From: Syntrophomonadaceae bacterium
GTDB lineage: Bacteria; Bacillota; Dethiobacteria; DTU022
Length of the DNA: 6,797 nucleotides
Direction of reading: 5' to 3'
Assembly (NCBI GenBank): GCA_003552365.1
Contig: PUKR01000231.1
Coordinates: 1 to 6,797 of the forward strand
Within the stretch, counting starts at the first letter, position 1. Each line of letters begins with the position of its first letter. The position numbers and the translations under genes are program-made. Positions 1-5,768 of this stretch are shown one piece after another. The notes under the pieces were generated by a model. The model was given only the letters and a program-made list of their open reading frames with translations. It was not told the DNA's origin and searched no databases.

Positions 1-14
1 CCCTCCTGGAAACT

Positions 15-45
15 AAAAAACCCGCCTCTATAAAGAGACGGGTTT
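15..45 (-). terminator. Intrinsic terminator of the T-box leader
   Basis: On the minus strand AAACCCG-TCTC pairs with GAG-G-CGGGTTT around a short TTTATA loop, and six T follow at 20-15. It directly follows the T-box motif. In T-box leaders the 5' arm of this hairpin is captured by the T-box sequence when uncharged tRNA binds, giving antitermination and readthrough. Confidence 0.9.
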
Positions 46-228
46 ATCCCGCGGTACCACTCCAGTTGCTCCCATCAGAGCCTCTCTATTCCGATAACGG
101 CTTTGCAACCGGCTGTACTTATTGTTAAAATGCAACGTCGGCACAGCAGCTCCGGGGCGGCTTATTTCTTCGACGGCCGGGGGCTCTTTCAGCCGGGAAG
201 CCCTTCTCTGCACGGGTTGACGAAGTAT

Positions 229-256
229 TTGTCCCCTTCAAAGCTTTTACTATAAT
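229..256 (+). promoter_or_regulatory. Possible hisC promoter
   Basis: TTGTCC (229-234) and TATAAT (251-256) are 16 bases apart on the plus strand, with the start near 263. This would overlap the divergent T-box promoter region and leave a leader of about 100 AT-rich bases before hisC. The -35 is only a partial match, so other weak AT-rich candidates nearer to hisC are possible. Confidence 0.3.
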
Positions 257-268
257 TAATATTAAGGA

Positions 269-297
269 ATTATAGCAGAATAAAAAGGAAAAAGCAA
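269..297 (-). promoter_or_regulatory. Sigma-A type promoter of the T-box transcript
   Basis: On the minus strand TTGCTT (297-292) and a perfect TATAAT (274-269) are separated by 17 bases. TG lies one base before the -10 (extended -10). Transcription would start near 262, which puts the T-box Stem I immediately downstream. Confidence 0.72.
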
Positions 298-359
298 GAG
301 AAACGGCAAAATAAAATAGATAAAGTTAAAAATATTTTTCCAGGTGGAGGAATTAAACA

Positions 360-1466
360 ATGACCAAACCTGATCTACGGCCCTGTTTGCAGGTAATCAA
401 GCCCTATCAGCCCGGCAAACCGGTGGAAGAGGTGGAAAGGGAGCTGGGACTTACCAATGTTATTAAAATGGCATCAAATGAAAACCCGCTTGGCCCTTCT
501 TCCCTGGCGGTTAAAGCGATGCAGCGGCATGCCGGGAAGATGCACTTTTATCCCGACGGTAATTGTTTTTATCTTAAAAAGGCCCTGGCGGAGAAATTGA
601 AAATATCTCCGGAAAGCCTCGTCTTCGGCAACGGCTCGGATGAAATTCTTTCTTTTCTTAGCCTTGCTTATGTCCACTCCGAAGAAGAAACCCTCATGGT
701 GGCACCGAGCTTTTCGGAATATATCTTCGCATCGCAGTTGATGGGGGGCGTTCCCCGCCGGATTCCCCTGGTGGGCGATAACTTCGACTACGATCTGGAA
801 GCGGTTTTAAATGAGGTAAATGAAAAAACAAGAATAGTTTTTATTTGCAGTCCCAACAACCCCACCGGCACAATTGTCCTTAAGAAACAGCTGGATCACT
901 TTGTTAACAGCCTGCCGGAGAAAGTTTTACTGGTGCTGGATCATGCCTATCTCGAATATGCTACCGATCCCAATCACCCTTCCGGCTTAGACTATATCGA
1001 AAAAGGTTATCCGGTTATTGCTTTGCGGACTTTTTCCAAGATCTACGGACTGGCCGGACTGCGCATCGGTTACGGTATAACCACTCCTGAAATTGCCGGC
1101 GATCTTAACCGGGTGCGGGAGCCCTTCAATGTCAACGCCATGGCCCAGGCCGCAGCGCTTGCTGCCCTGGAAGACGATGAGCACCTGGAAAACAGCCGCA
1201 GAATAGTAAACGAGGGGCGCAGGCAGATCAACGAAGGCCTGGCTGAAATGGGGCTAAAACCGGTGCCGGATCAAGCAAACTTCTTTTTTGCCGACATAAA
1301 AACCGATTCGCGCAAAGCTTTCCAGGCATTGCTCGAAAAGGGCGTAATAGTACGCACCGGGGACATATTCGATCTTCCCACTTATATCCGGGTCACCTAC
1401 GGCACCGCGGAACAAAATGAGCGTTTTCTACTTGCTCTTAAAGATGTACTGGCTGAGGTAAGGTAG
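360..1466 (+). CDS. hisC: Histidinol-phosphate aminotransferase (PLP, class I/II fold)
   Basis: This cytoplasmic PLP enzyme moves an amino group from glutamate to imidazole-acetol phosphate, giving L-histidinol phosphate in histidine synthesis. The 368 residues match the family's usual length. Visible motifs are ASNENPLGPS (38-47), HFYPDG (62-67) with the conserved Tyr64, GNGSDE (90-95) in the cofactor phosphate pocket, SPNNPTG (164-170) with Asn166, DHAY (194-197) with the PLP-ring Asp194 and Tyr197, TFSKIYGLAGLR (224-235) with Schiff-base Lys227 and Arg235, and YIRVTYGT (342-349) with the carboxylate-binding Arg344. A GGTGGAGG site lies nine bases before the ATG. No other his gene is visible beside it. 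A solitary hisC paralogue in Clostridia may also serve as a phenylalanine/tyrosine aminotransferase, so the exact substrate is less sure than the family. It converges on rsmD with six bases between the stops and no clear terminator. Confidence 0.94.
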   Translation: MTKPDLRPCLQVIKPYQPGKPVEEVERELGLTNVIKMASNENPLGPSSLAVKAMQRHAGKMHFYPDGNCFYLKKALAEKLKISPESLVFGNGSDEILSFLSLAYVHSEEETLMVAPSFSEYIFASQLMGGVPRRIPLVGDNFDYDLEAVLNEVNEKTRIVFICSPNNPTGTIVLKKQLDHFVNSLPEKVLLVLDHAYLEYATDPNHPSGLDYIEKGYPVIALRTFSKIYGLAGLRIGYGITTPEIAGDLNRVREPFNVNAMAQAAALAALEDDEHLENSRRIVNEGRRQINEGLAEMGLKPVPDQANFFFADIKTDSRKAFQALLEKGVIVRTGDIFDLPTYIRVTYGTAEQNERFLLALKDVLAEVR

Positions 1467-1472
1467 CTATTG

Positions 1473-2051
1473 CTATAGCGTGCCAGAGCCTTTGTCGGTC
1501 ACCCGATCAGGTTTGAGGATGAAAGTCAGCCAGGTATCACCGTACTTCTTCTGCCTGAAGATGTTAAACTCATCAAGCCGCTGCAGACTGCTGTATGAGT
1601 GCTCGATTATGAGCAGGCTGTTTTCGGCAACAATGCCTTTTTTGAAAATTATGTTAATAACCGGACCGATATCGGAATGATTATAGGGTGGGTCCAGGTA
1701 AACCAGATCCGCCTTAACTCCTTCACGGGCCAGGATGCTTGCAGTTTTTTCTACATCAGCGTTTATCAGCCTGGATCTGTCAGCAAACCTTGTTTTTGCC
1801 AGGTTTTCCCTGATGACAGCCAAATTTTTTTTCCTGTTGTCGACAAAAATGCAAAAGGAGGACCCCCTGCTCAAAGCTTCTATACCTACAGCCCCGCTGC
1901 CGGCATAAAGATCCAAAAAAAGTGAATTTCCCACTCGGGAGCCGAGGATGCTGAACAGGGCTTCTTTAACCCGGTCTGCCGTCGGCCTCACTGTCGCACC
2001 TTTTGGCGCTTTTAATTTTGCACCTTTTGCTGAGCCTGCTATAACACGCAA
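1473..2051 (-). CDS. rsmD: 16S rRNA (guanine966-N2)-methyltransferase RsmD
   Basis: RsmD uses S-adenosylmethionine to methylate N2 of G966 in 16S rRNA during assembly of the 30S subunit. The 192 residues match the family length. It begins MRVIAGSAKG, as RsmD proteins do, and continues with RPTADRVKEALFSILG (22-37). The SAM-binding motif I is LDLYAGSGAVG (46-56), an acidic residue (Asp71) ends strand 2, and the catalytic motif IV is DPPY (120-123). The C-terminal KKYGDTWLTF strand is also typical. The start is TTG, preceded by GAGGTGAGG about two to three bases upstream on the minus strand. An ATG alternative at this end is not present. A good promoter lies just upstream at 2081-2109, so it appears to be transcribed on its own or with genes beyond hisC. 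Confidence 0.95.
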   Translation of the reverse strand: MRVIAGSAKGAKLKAPKGATVRPTADRVKEALFSILGSRVGNSLFLDLYAGSGAVGIEALSRGSSFCIFVDNRKKNLAVIRENLAKTRFADRSRLINADVEKTASILAREGVKADLVYLDPPYNHSDIGPVINIIFKKGIVAENSLLIIEHSYSSLQRLDEFNIFRQKKYGDTWLTFILKPDRVTDKGSGTL

Positions 2052-2080
2052 AGCCTCACCTCTTTTTATTGTCCGGAAAT

Positions 2081-2109
2081 ATAATAATTTTGTTCTATGT
2101 TCATATCAA
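2081..2109 (-). promoter_or_regulatory. Sigma-A type promoter of rsmD
   Basis: TTGATA (2109-2104) and TATTAT (2086-2081) on the minus strand are exactly 17 bases apart. The predicted start near 2074 gives a leader of roughly 20 bases that contains the rsmD ribosome binding site. Confidence 0.65.
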
Positions 2110-2253
2110 ACCATATTTAGACGATAATTTAAAGTAGGACTGCCAAGCTAAGTGCGGCGGGAAGGATCAAAGGATCATTTGAGGGAAATATAAATGTTTA
2201 ATGAGTTTCTGGAAATATTTTTTAGAAGCTGGCAAATCTCTTGAATCATAGGG

Positions 2254-2259
2254 TATAAT
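2254..2259 (+). promoter_or_regulatory. Possible -10 box upstream of the DUF4282 gene
   Basis: A perfect TATAAT lies about 70 bases before the start at 2329, but no convincing -35 is found 16-18 bases upstream. It is offered only as the best candidate in the 2052-2328 gap, which otherwise holds the rsmD promoter and no gene that I can support. Confidence 0.28.
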
Positions 2260-2328
2260 TCTGGTATGTTACTTAAAACTGGGAGGTATTTCAGTTCTGG
2301 AAAACCAAAAATCAAAGGAGGATGGCCA

Positions 2329-2826
2329 ATGACTGAGAATGAATACAAGTTTTGCCCAAACTGCGGAGAAGAGATAAAGGCAAAGGCAATTAAATGCAAG
2401 CACTGCCACTCTTTTCTAAACGAGGAAGAAGTTCCGGTAGAGAATGACTATGTTGCGCCGGAAGAAAGACGCGAGGAGAGAAGAGAAAGATATCGGGATG
2501 TCAGGGATGATATGAGCTCCAGGGGCAAGAGCTTCTTCTTATCCCTCTTTGATGTAAGCATGAAAGAGATGATTACGCCAAAAATTATCAGGGTGCTTTT
2601 TGCCATTGGCCTGGTTGCGATAGGTATAGGAATGCTGGGCGCCATATTTTCTTCGTTTTTTGCAATCAGCGCCACTGGAGTGGGCACCGCGATCTTAACC
2701 TTAATTTTCGCTCCCCTGGGAGCACTTGTGGCGGTGATTTTCTTAAGAGTATACCTCGAGCTGATCATTTTATTGTTTAACATTTATGACCAGCTTAAAG
2801 ATATAAAAGAGGGCTTGAACCGTTAG
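2329..2826 (+). CDS. Zinc-ribbon DUF4282 membrane protein
   Basis: This is a 165-residue membrane protein of unknown role. A zinc ribbon with CPNC (9-12) and CKHC (23-26) starts the protein. A highly charged Arg/Glu linker (about 46-64) follows. From about 70 on there is a DUF4282-like region: FFLSLFDVSMKEMITPKIIRVLF leads into two hydrophobic stretches, about 87-113 and 119-150, that should cross the membrane. The protein ends in a short charged tail. The start chosen is the ATG seven bases after AAAGGAGG (2314-2321). An in-frame ATG at 2266 would add 21 residues but has no ribosome binding site. The zinc ribbon and family resemblance are read directly. The function is not known, and membrane anchoring of an N-terminal ribbon in the cytoplasm is inferred. 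It is the last host gene before the integration scar. Confidence 0.85.
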   Translation: MTENEYKFCPNCGEEIKAKAIKCKHCHSFLNEEEVPVENDYVAPEERREERRERYRDVRDDMSSRGKSFFLSLFDVSMKEMITPKIIRVLFAIGLVAIGIGMLGAIFSSFFAISATGVGTAILTLIFAPLGALVAVIFLRVYLELIILLFNIYDQLKDIKEGLNR

Positions 2827-2877
2827 CACGAAGCTGCTCCCGTCCCCCTGATACGCCCCAAACTATATGCGCATCAA

Positions 2878-2915
2878 AAAGGGTTTGGAACTATTTGATA
2901 TAATCCAAACCCTTT
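2878..2915 (-). terminator. Intrinsic terminator downstream of the tRNA-Arg 3' end
   Basis: AAAGGGTTTGGA (2878-2889) and TCCAAACCCTTT (2904-2915) form a perfect 12-bp stem with a 14-base loop. On the minus strand the stem runs into TTTTT, so it fits as the original terminator of the tRNA-Arg gene. On the plus strand TTTATTTAT follows, so it may also end the DUF4282 transcript. Confidence 0.8.
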
Positions 2916-2920
2916 ATTTA

Positions 2921-2965
2921 TGGTGCGCCTGGCAGGATTCGAACCTGCGACACGCGGATTAGGAA
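2921..2965 (-). pseudogene. 3' fragment of tRNA-Arg(CCU), 5' half missing
   Basis: Read on the minus strand this has anticodon-loop bases TTCCTAA (U33, anticodon CCU, A37, A38), the 3' anticodon stem TCCGC and variable loop GTGTC. The full T arm GCAGG-TTCGAAT-CCTGC, acceptor strand CAGGCGC, discriminator A and encoded CCA follow. The D arm, the 5' acceptor strand (expected GCGCCTG) and the 5' anticodon stem are not found anywhere in the adjoining 300 bases. The native-looking terminator sits just beyond its 3' end. It is therefore the displaced end of a tRNA gene, not a working tRNA. Confidence 0.9.
2921..2965. other. Attachment site (left junction of an integrated element)
   Basis: The tRNA identity block runs from the anticodon loop to CCA and stops abruptly at about 2965, where unrelated DNA begins. 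Tyrosine integrases commonly use this part of tRNA genes as the crossover core and carry a copy that rebuilds the tRNA. The crossover point inside the block cannot be fixed without the other junction. Confidence 0.82.
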
Positions 2966-2981
2966 ACAAAAGAGGGGGCTA

Positions 2982-3021
2982 TTGAAGGGGATTAAAGAAG
3001 GTTGTAGAAGGTTAAAAGTGT
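2982..3021. repeat. Four 10-bp phased imperfect repeats near the junction
   Basis: Units TTGAAGGGGA, TTAAAGAAGG, TTGTAGAAGG and TTAAAAGTGT follow each other with a strict 10-bp period. Within them AGAAGGTT occurs twice exactly (2996-3003 and 3006-3013). The location, about 20 bases inside the element, suits integrase arm sites or an excisionase array on one face of the helix. That role is inferred. Confidence 0.5.
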
Positions 3022-3096
3022 TTGATTTATAAGAACATATCGGCTATTGTAAAATTAAGGCAGAATGATTGAGATTAGACCAAAAAAATTGAGCGA

Positions 3097-3116
3097 TGCA
3101 CACCAACTTGCACACC
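3097..3116. repeat. Direct repeat pair TGCACACC
   Basis: TGCACACC at 3097-3104 recurs at 3109-3116, a 12-bp period. Its complement GGTGTGC recurs as a pair at 5769-5787. It lies about 130 bases inside the element end, where arm-type sites could be expected. Confidence 0.5.
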
Positions 3117-3118
3117 GG

Positions 3119-3151
3119 AACCGGGAGTTAATTCTCCCGGTTTTTCTTTTT
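3119..3151 (+). terminator. Plus-strand intrinsic terminator at the element's left end
   Basis: CCGGGAG (3121-3127) and CTCCCGG (3134-3140) form a perfect 7-bp stem with a six-base loop, followed by TTTTTCTTTTT. The T tract is on the plus strand only. The loop contains the stop codon of the minus-strand gene, so the hairpin overlaps that gene's last codons but does not point in its direction. No gene in the window obviously ends here on the plus strand. It may stop transcription coming from the host side or from the closed circular form. Confidence 0.75.
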
Positions 3152-4195
3152 AACTTCACGCCTTACCTGCTGTCCATGCCTTTGTTCACATCGCGATCTT
3201 GTTTCCCAGGGTAATGGTGGGCAATATTTTTGGTTTTTGCGTTTTGGAAAAAATAGTTGTTTGCATTTTGGGTCGGCGCATTTTAGTGGAAATAGCAATG
3301 AATATTTTTCATCGCTAGATAGCAATATAAAATCTATAAAGTGATGTAACCCATCAAAATTTAAAGTTGGTTGGCCAGAAGGTGTGAAGCTTATATATAT
3401 ACCCTGTCTTTTAAAAGTATTAAAATGCCTTCTCAGGGATACAAATTTATATCTTAGAAGCTCAATATATGTTTGTGATTCTAGTTTATTGGGATTGATT
3501 ATTTTAGGGAAAAACATTTTATCAGATTCAAAAAGAAAGGAATCATAGTTATTAGACCACCACAATTCTGCTTCAAATTCTGCTGCAGATGGATCTTCGT
3601 TGCATAGAGAGAGGATCCTTTTCATATCGCTTATTATTTTTACTCGTGTTGCATATAAATAAATATTTTCAAGGTAATCGCCCTTAAGATTTACATAAAT
3701 TAATTTGCTCCCAGCACGAAACACAAGGTCTCTCATGCTACCGGGAAAATGACTTGTTCCCACAACTATATTATCGAATGATTTAAAATAATTTTTGATA
3801 ATTGTTTCTGCTAATAGTCCAAATTCAATACAGTTTTTATCTTTATCCTTACCATAATTTTTTTCGAATTCATAGCCTATAACTGCATAAACAGTCGCCT
3901 TTAATTCGTTGTATGATTTTACACCGGCATTAATACCTAACGGACCCCATTGCTTGATAAACTCTAAAGCACTTTTCTGATCATGAATTCTGATAAGATC
4001 AGTTATTATTTCTTCTTTATGCTGAGATGGATAATAATTAGTAGTGTCTTTATAGTGAGAGGTAGAGCATATGATAATATCTTCATCTATATAAGCTTCG
4101 GGAGCTCTTTTCCATTGCCAATCCTGGGCCCATCTGAAAGCTTGTGGCCATTTTAATGGTTGTTTTTCTTTATCCAGAAATATCAACCCCTTCAA
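3128..4195 (-). CDS. Unknown protein with C-terminal Cys4 zinc knuckle (possible cargo)
   Basis: I do not recognise the main body of this 355-residue protein. It looks soluble, with no signal peptide or membrane segment, and is rich in Lys, Tyr, Phe and Trp. The C-terminus holds CADPKC (306-311), then LFFPKRKNQKYC ending at Cys325, Cys336 and a basic tail. This spacing resembles the treble-clef knuckles of CGNR-type and related nucleic-acid-binding proteins. The gene is clearly more AT-rich than hisC or rsmD, which suggests separate acquisition. It points toward the attachment site, away from the replication operon, the position where integrated elements often carry accessory genes. The start is uncertain: TTG at 4195 has no upstream ribosome site, while GAAGGGG lies inside the first codons and could serve a slightly later non-ATG start. 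A defence or regulatory role is possible but not shown. Confidence 0.75.
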   Translation of the reverse strand: MKGLIFLDKEKQPLKWPQAFRWAQDWQWKRAPEAYIDEDIIICSTSHYKDTTNYYPSQHKEEIITDLIRIHDQKSALEFIKQWGPLGINAGVKSYNELKATVYAVIGYEFEKNYGKDKDKNCIEFGLLAETIIKNYFKSFDNIVVGTSHFPGSMRDLVFRAGSKLIYVNLKGDYLENIYLYATRVKIISDMKRILSLCNEDPSAAEFEAELWWSNNYDSFLFESDKMFFPKIINPNKLESQTYIELLRYKFVSLRRHFNTFKRQGIYISFTPSGQPTLNFDGLHHFIDFILLSSDEKYSLLFPLKCADPKCKQLFFPKRKNQKYCPPLPWETRSRCEQRHGQQVRREVKKKNREN

Positions 4196-4235
4196 TTAGT
4201 TAATAATTTATATTACCTATATTTGTCTTCATAAT

Positions 4236-4266
4236 GTCTGCATGAAATAATTTGTATCATGCAGAC
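4236..4266. promoter_or_regulatory. Perfect 10-bp inverted repeat between divergent genes (operator candidate)
   Basis: GTCTGCATGA (4236-4245) and TCATGCAGAC (4257-4266) are exact reverse complements around an 11-base spacer, so half-site centres are 21 bp apart, two helical turns. It sits in the 128-bp gap between the minus-strand gene and the plus-strand operon. A weak minus-strand promoter (TTATGA, 16 bases, TATAAA at 4234-4207) abuts it. No T tract follows on either strand, so a dimer-binding operator is more likely than a terminator. Confidence 0.6.
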
Positions 4267-4323
4267 TTCTGGGTTAAGGTTAGAGTAACACAGATAAATT
4301 AAATATGCAAGGGGGTGATTATA

Positions 4324-4527
4324 TTGGCTGAAAAACTTTTGAAAGTTGCTGAAGCGGCAGAATGGTTAGATTTAAGCGAATACCAGATTTTAGCTTATGC
4401 CAGGGAGGGGATTCTCCCTTCAGTGAGATTAGGCAGACAGGTTAGATTTTCCTCGGATGCGCTAGATGAATTTATTGTTAGTGGTGGCAAAAGTTATCCT
4501 GGTGGGTGGCGGCGGAAGGCAGAATAA
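4324..4527 (+). CDS. Excisionase-like helix-turn-helix DNA-binding protein
   Basis: This 67-residue protein has the HTH_17/MerR-like fold of excisionases and small regulators. LLKVAEAAEWLDLSEYQILAYAREGILPSVRLG (5-37) is the helix-turn-helix, then GRQVRFSSDALDEFI (37-51) forms the wing and last helix. Such proteins bend DNA at attachment sites for excision or act as operon regulators. The start is set at TTG 4324 because AAGGGGGTG ends six bases before it. The GTG at 4315 falls inside that site. It is the first gene of the rightward operon and faces the inverted repeat at 4236-4266 and a GTAACAC copy at 4285-4291, both candidate targets. Family membership is clear. The choice between excisionase and repressor is open. 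Confidence 0.85.
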   Translation: MAEKLLKVAEAAEWLDLSEYQILAYAREGILPSVRLGRQVRFSSDALDEFIVSGGKSYPGGWRRKAE

Positions 4528-4554
4528 AAACCATTTTAAAGAGGAGGGCTTAAG

Positions 4555-4737
4555 ATGGGCATTGTTGAGAGTTACGCAAGCATGGCGAAGCGGTTAGGTA
4601 TCAGCAAGGTTGAGGCCGTCAAGAGAGTCAGGAATCTTGAGCAGATGGGATATGTCACCGTAATCAGGCGAAGGGGCGAACCTAATGAATATTACGTTCA
4701 CTTCTTCCCCCATGCCGGGTGCAGGGAGGTTAGTTAA
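4555..4737 (+). CDS. Small winged-helix DNA-binding protein
   Basis: This 60-residue protein is essentially a winged-helix domain. Residues 4-31 (VESYASMAKRLGISKVEAVKRVRNLEQM) make the helix-turn-helix, and GYVTVIRRRGEPNEYYVHFF (32-51) makes the beta wing, as in MarR/GntR-like readers. GAGGAGGG lies six bases before the ATG. Its TAA stop overlaps the ATG of the next gene in TAATG, so the two are translationally coupled and the product may assist the replication protein or control the operon. No specific family name is supported. Confidence 0.75.
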   Translation: MGIVESYASMAKRLGISKVEAVKRVRNLEQMGYVTVIRRRGEPNEYYVHFFPHAGCREVS

Positions 4738-5603
4738 TGCAGGGGTGGGTTAAGCTTCACCGGGAAGTGCAAACGAATATAGTCTGGAATAGCACTACCC
4801 CGGAACAAAAGGTTATTTTTATGACCCTGCTGATGCTGGTTAATCATTCCGCTAATTCCTGGGAATGGGAAGGTGATAAATACCATGTTCAGCCGGGGCA
4901 AACCATAACTAGCTTAGACAGTATATGCAAGCTTGCCGGGAAGGGCATAACACCGCAGAAAGTTAGAACTGCGCTGGATAAATTTGAAAAGTGGGGAATT
5001 CTAACAAACAAATCAACAAAGCGGGGAAGGCTGATAACCCTTGTAAACTGGGGCAAATATCAGGCCCGAGACGAAAAGGTAACAAACGAATTAACCGTTG
5101 AGCAACAAACACCTAACAAACAGTTAACAACTAACAAGAATGATAAGAATGTAAATAATGAAAGTATAGTATCCGCACCCGATAATTTTTCTTCAAGTGA
5201 TAAAGAACCAGACCCATCACTTAAGGAAGTTATATCCTTTTACTACCAACTATTAGCGGAATATACAAAGCAAACCCCGATCCAACAATGGGCCGGGGAT
5301 TGTTCTATTCTCAAGAAGGCAGCAGACGGTCAGATAATGGCCCAGGGTGCTGATAAGGTGAAAGATAAACTCAAGGCATGGTTTAAGTCTGCGGATAGCT
5401 TCACCAGGGGTAAGGGTTATCCTTTACGGCTGTTTGTTAGCCAGTATAACAGCATAGTTGACCCGGATAAAGACGAACTTACAACGTATGCAGGAGAATG
5501 CTTCCATTGTGGCGAGTTATTAGTTAAAGGGGAATCACATTGTAGATATTGTAAGCGGAAAGCGAAGCGACCACCGATTGAACACAGGATTATTGAAAGT
5601 TGA
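4737..5603 (+). CDS. Phage-type replication initiator (DnaD/O-like) with C-terminal zinc ribbon
   Basis: This 288-residue protein has the layout of replication proteins of Firmicutes phages and related elements. The N-terminal winged-helix domain (about 1-112) includes GWVKLHREVQTNIVW, PGQTITSLDSICKLAGKGITPQKVRTALDKFEKWGILTN and GRLITLVNWGKYQ. A low-complexity, Asn/Thr/Lys-rich linker spans about 113-165. A helical domain (about 167-245, ending SFTRGKGYPLRLFVSQYNSI) resembles the C-terminal part of O-like initiators. A zinc ribbon with CFHC (255-258) and CRYC (269-272) closes the protein. GGGAGG lies seven bases before the ATG. The expected role is to bind the element's origin and load host DnaB/DnaC-type helicase machinery. 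The GTRACAC array directly downstream would be a natural binding target (inference). Confidence 0.8.
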   Translation: MQGWVKLHREVQTNIVWNSTTPEQKVIFMTLLMLVNHSANSWEWEGDKYHVQPGQTITSLDSICKLAGKGITPQKVRTALDKFEKWGILTNKSTKRGRLITLVNWGKYQARDEKVTNELTVEQQTPNKQLTTNKNDKNVNNESIVSAPDNFSSSDKEPDPSLKEVISFYYQLLAEYTKQTPIQQWAGDCSILKKAADGQIMAQGADKVKDKLKAWFKSADSFTRGKGYPLRLFVSQYNSIVDPDKDELTTYAGECFHCGELLVKGESHCRYCKRKAKRPPIEHRIIES

Positions 5604-5618
5604 GAAGGGGTGTAAATA

Positions 5619-5768
5619 GTAACACGATGTTTTCAATACGTGACACTGAAAGATTTATACGTAACACGACCATTTGAAGCAATTTCCTGTCAAGTAATCG
5701 AATGAGTAATGGATAAGATATCCGAACCACATTAAAAGGTGCTTATATAGCAGGGGTTCCAGTGTTAC
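5619..5768. repeat. Iteron-like GTRACAC repeats, 21-bp period (candidate origin or operator)
   Basis: GTAACAC (5619-5625), GTGACAC (5640-5646) and GTAACAC (5661-5667) start exactly 21 bp apart. The second and third are both preceded by TAC. An inverted copy, GTGTTAC, lies at 5762-5768, and another direct copy lies upstream of the operon at 4285-4291. The whole gene-free stretch 5604-5821 also holds an inverted GGATA-AGA-TATCC (5711-5723) and AT-rich DNA. The position straight after a replication initiator gene fits an iteron origin or an autoregulatory site. Confidence 0.6.

Larger units (their letters stand above)
8..262 (-). promoter_or_regulatory. T-box riboswitch leader for a gene off the left edge
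   Basis: This is a tRNA-sensing leader RNA transcribed leftward. Read on the minus strand it has Stem I parts: GGGGACAAATACTTCG near the 5' end, a distal GGGCT...AGCCC hairpin with a GGCTGAAAG loop after CAGAGA, and a CGAAG strand that pairs back to CTTCG. It then has a GCCGTTATC segment and the near-invariant T-box AGTGGTACCGCGG (about 49-62), followed by an intrinsic terminator. AGGAGGG at positions 1-7 is the likely ribosome binding site of the controlled gene, whose start lies just outside. The bulge TGGT should pair with a tRNA ending in ACCA, so the cognate tRNA has discriminator A. The specifier loop reads AAATAAGCC. AUA (Ile) or AAG (Lys) would fit the discriminator, but I cannot assign the amino acid. 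The leader is certain as a class. The regulated gene is unknown. Confidence 0.93.

Noticed and set aside
28..213. Minus-strand 61-codon open frame
   Set aside because: It lies wholly inside the T-box leader RNA, has no ribosome binding site and is explained by the structured RNA.
1480..1925. Plus-strand open frames opposite rsmD
   Set aside because: They are antisense shadows of a well-supported housekeeping gene and lack starts with ribosome sites.
2266..2328. N-terminal extension of the DUF4282 protein from ATG 2266
   Set aside because: There is no ribosome site before 2266 and a putative -10 box lies immediately upstream. AAAGGAGG is ideally placed for ATG 2329.
2448..2783. Minus-strand 111-codon frame opposite the DUF4282 gene
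   Set aside because: The opposite strand has the zinc ribbon, the strong ribosome site and coherent membrane segments. This frame is a shadow.
2921..3127. A tRNA-Arg(CCU) gene split by a group I intron in the anticodon loop
   Set aside because: Such introns are known for this tRNA in some bacteria, but no 5' exon (acceptor GCGCCTG, D arm) is found upstream on the minus strand. The stretch does not show an intron-like fold and is short before it meets another gene.
3096..3131. Short plus-strand frame MHTNLHTGTGS ending inside the terminator, as a remnant of an integrase C-terminus
   Set aside because: It has an in-frame TGA one codon before it and no upstream coding sequence. The similarity between its halves only reflects the TGCACACC repeat.
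5711..5723. Inverted repeat GGATA-AGA-TATCC as a terminator or operator
   Set aside because: The five-base arms are too short to stand on their own and no T tract follows. It is mentioned only as part of the origin-like stretch.
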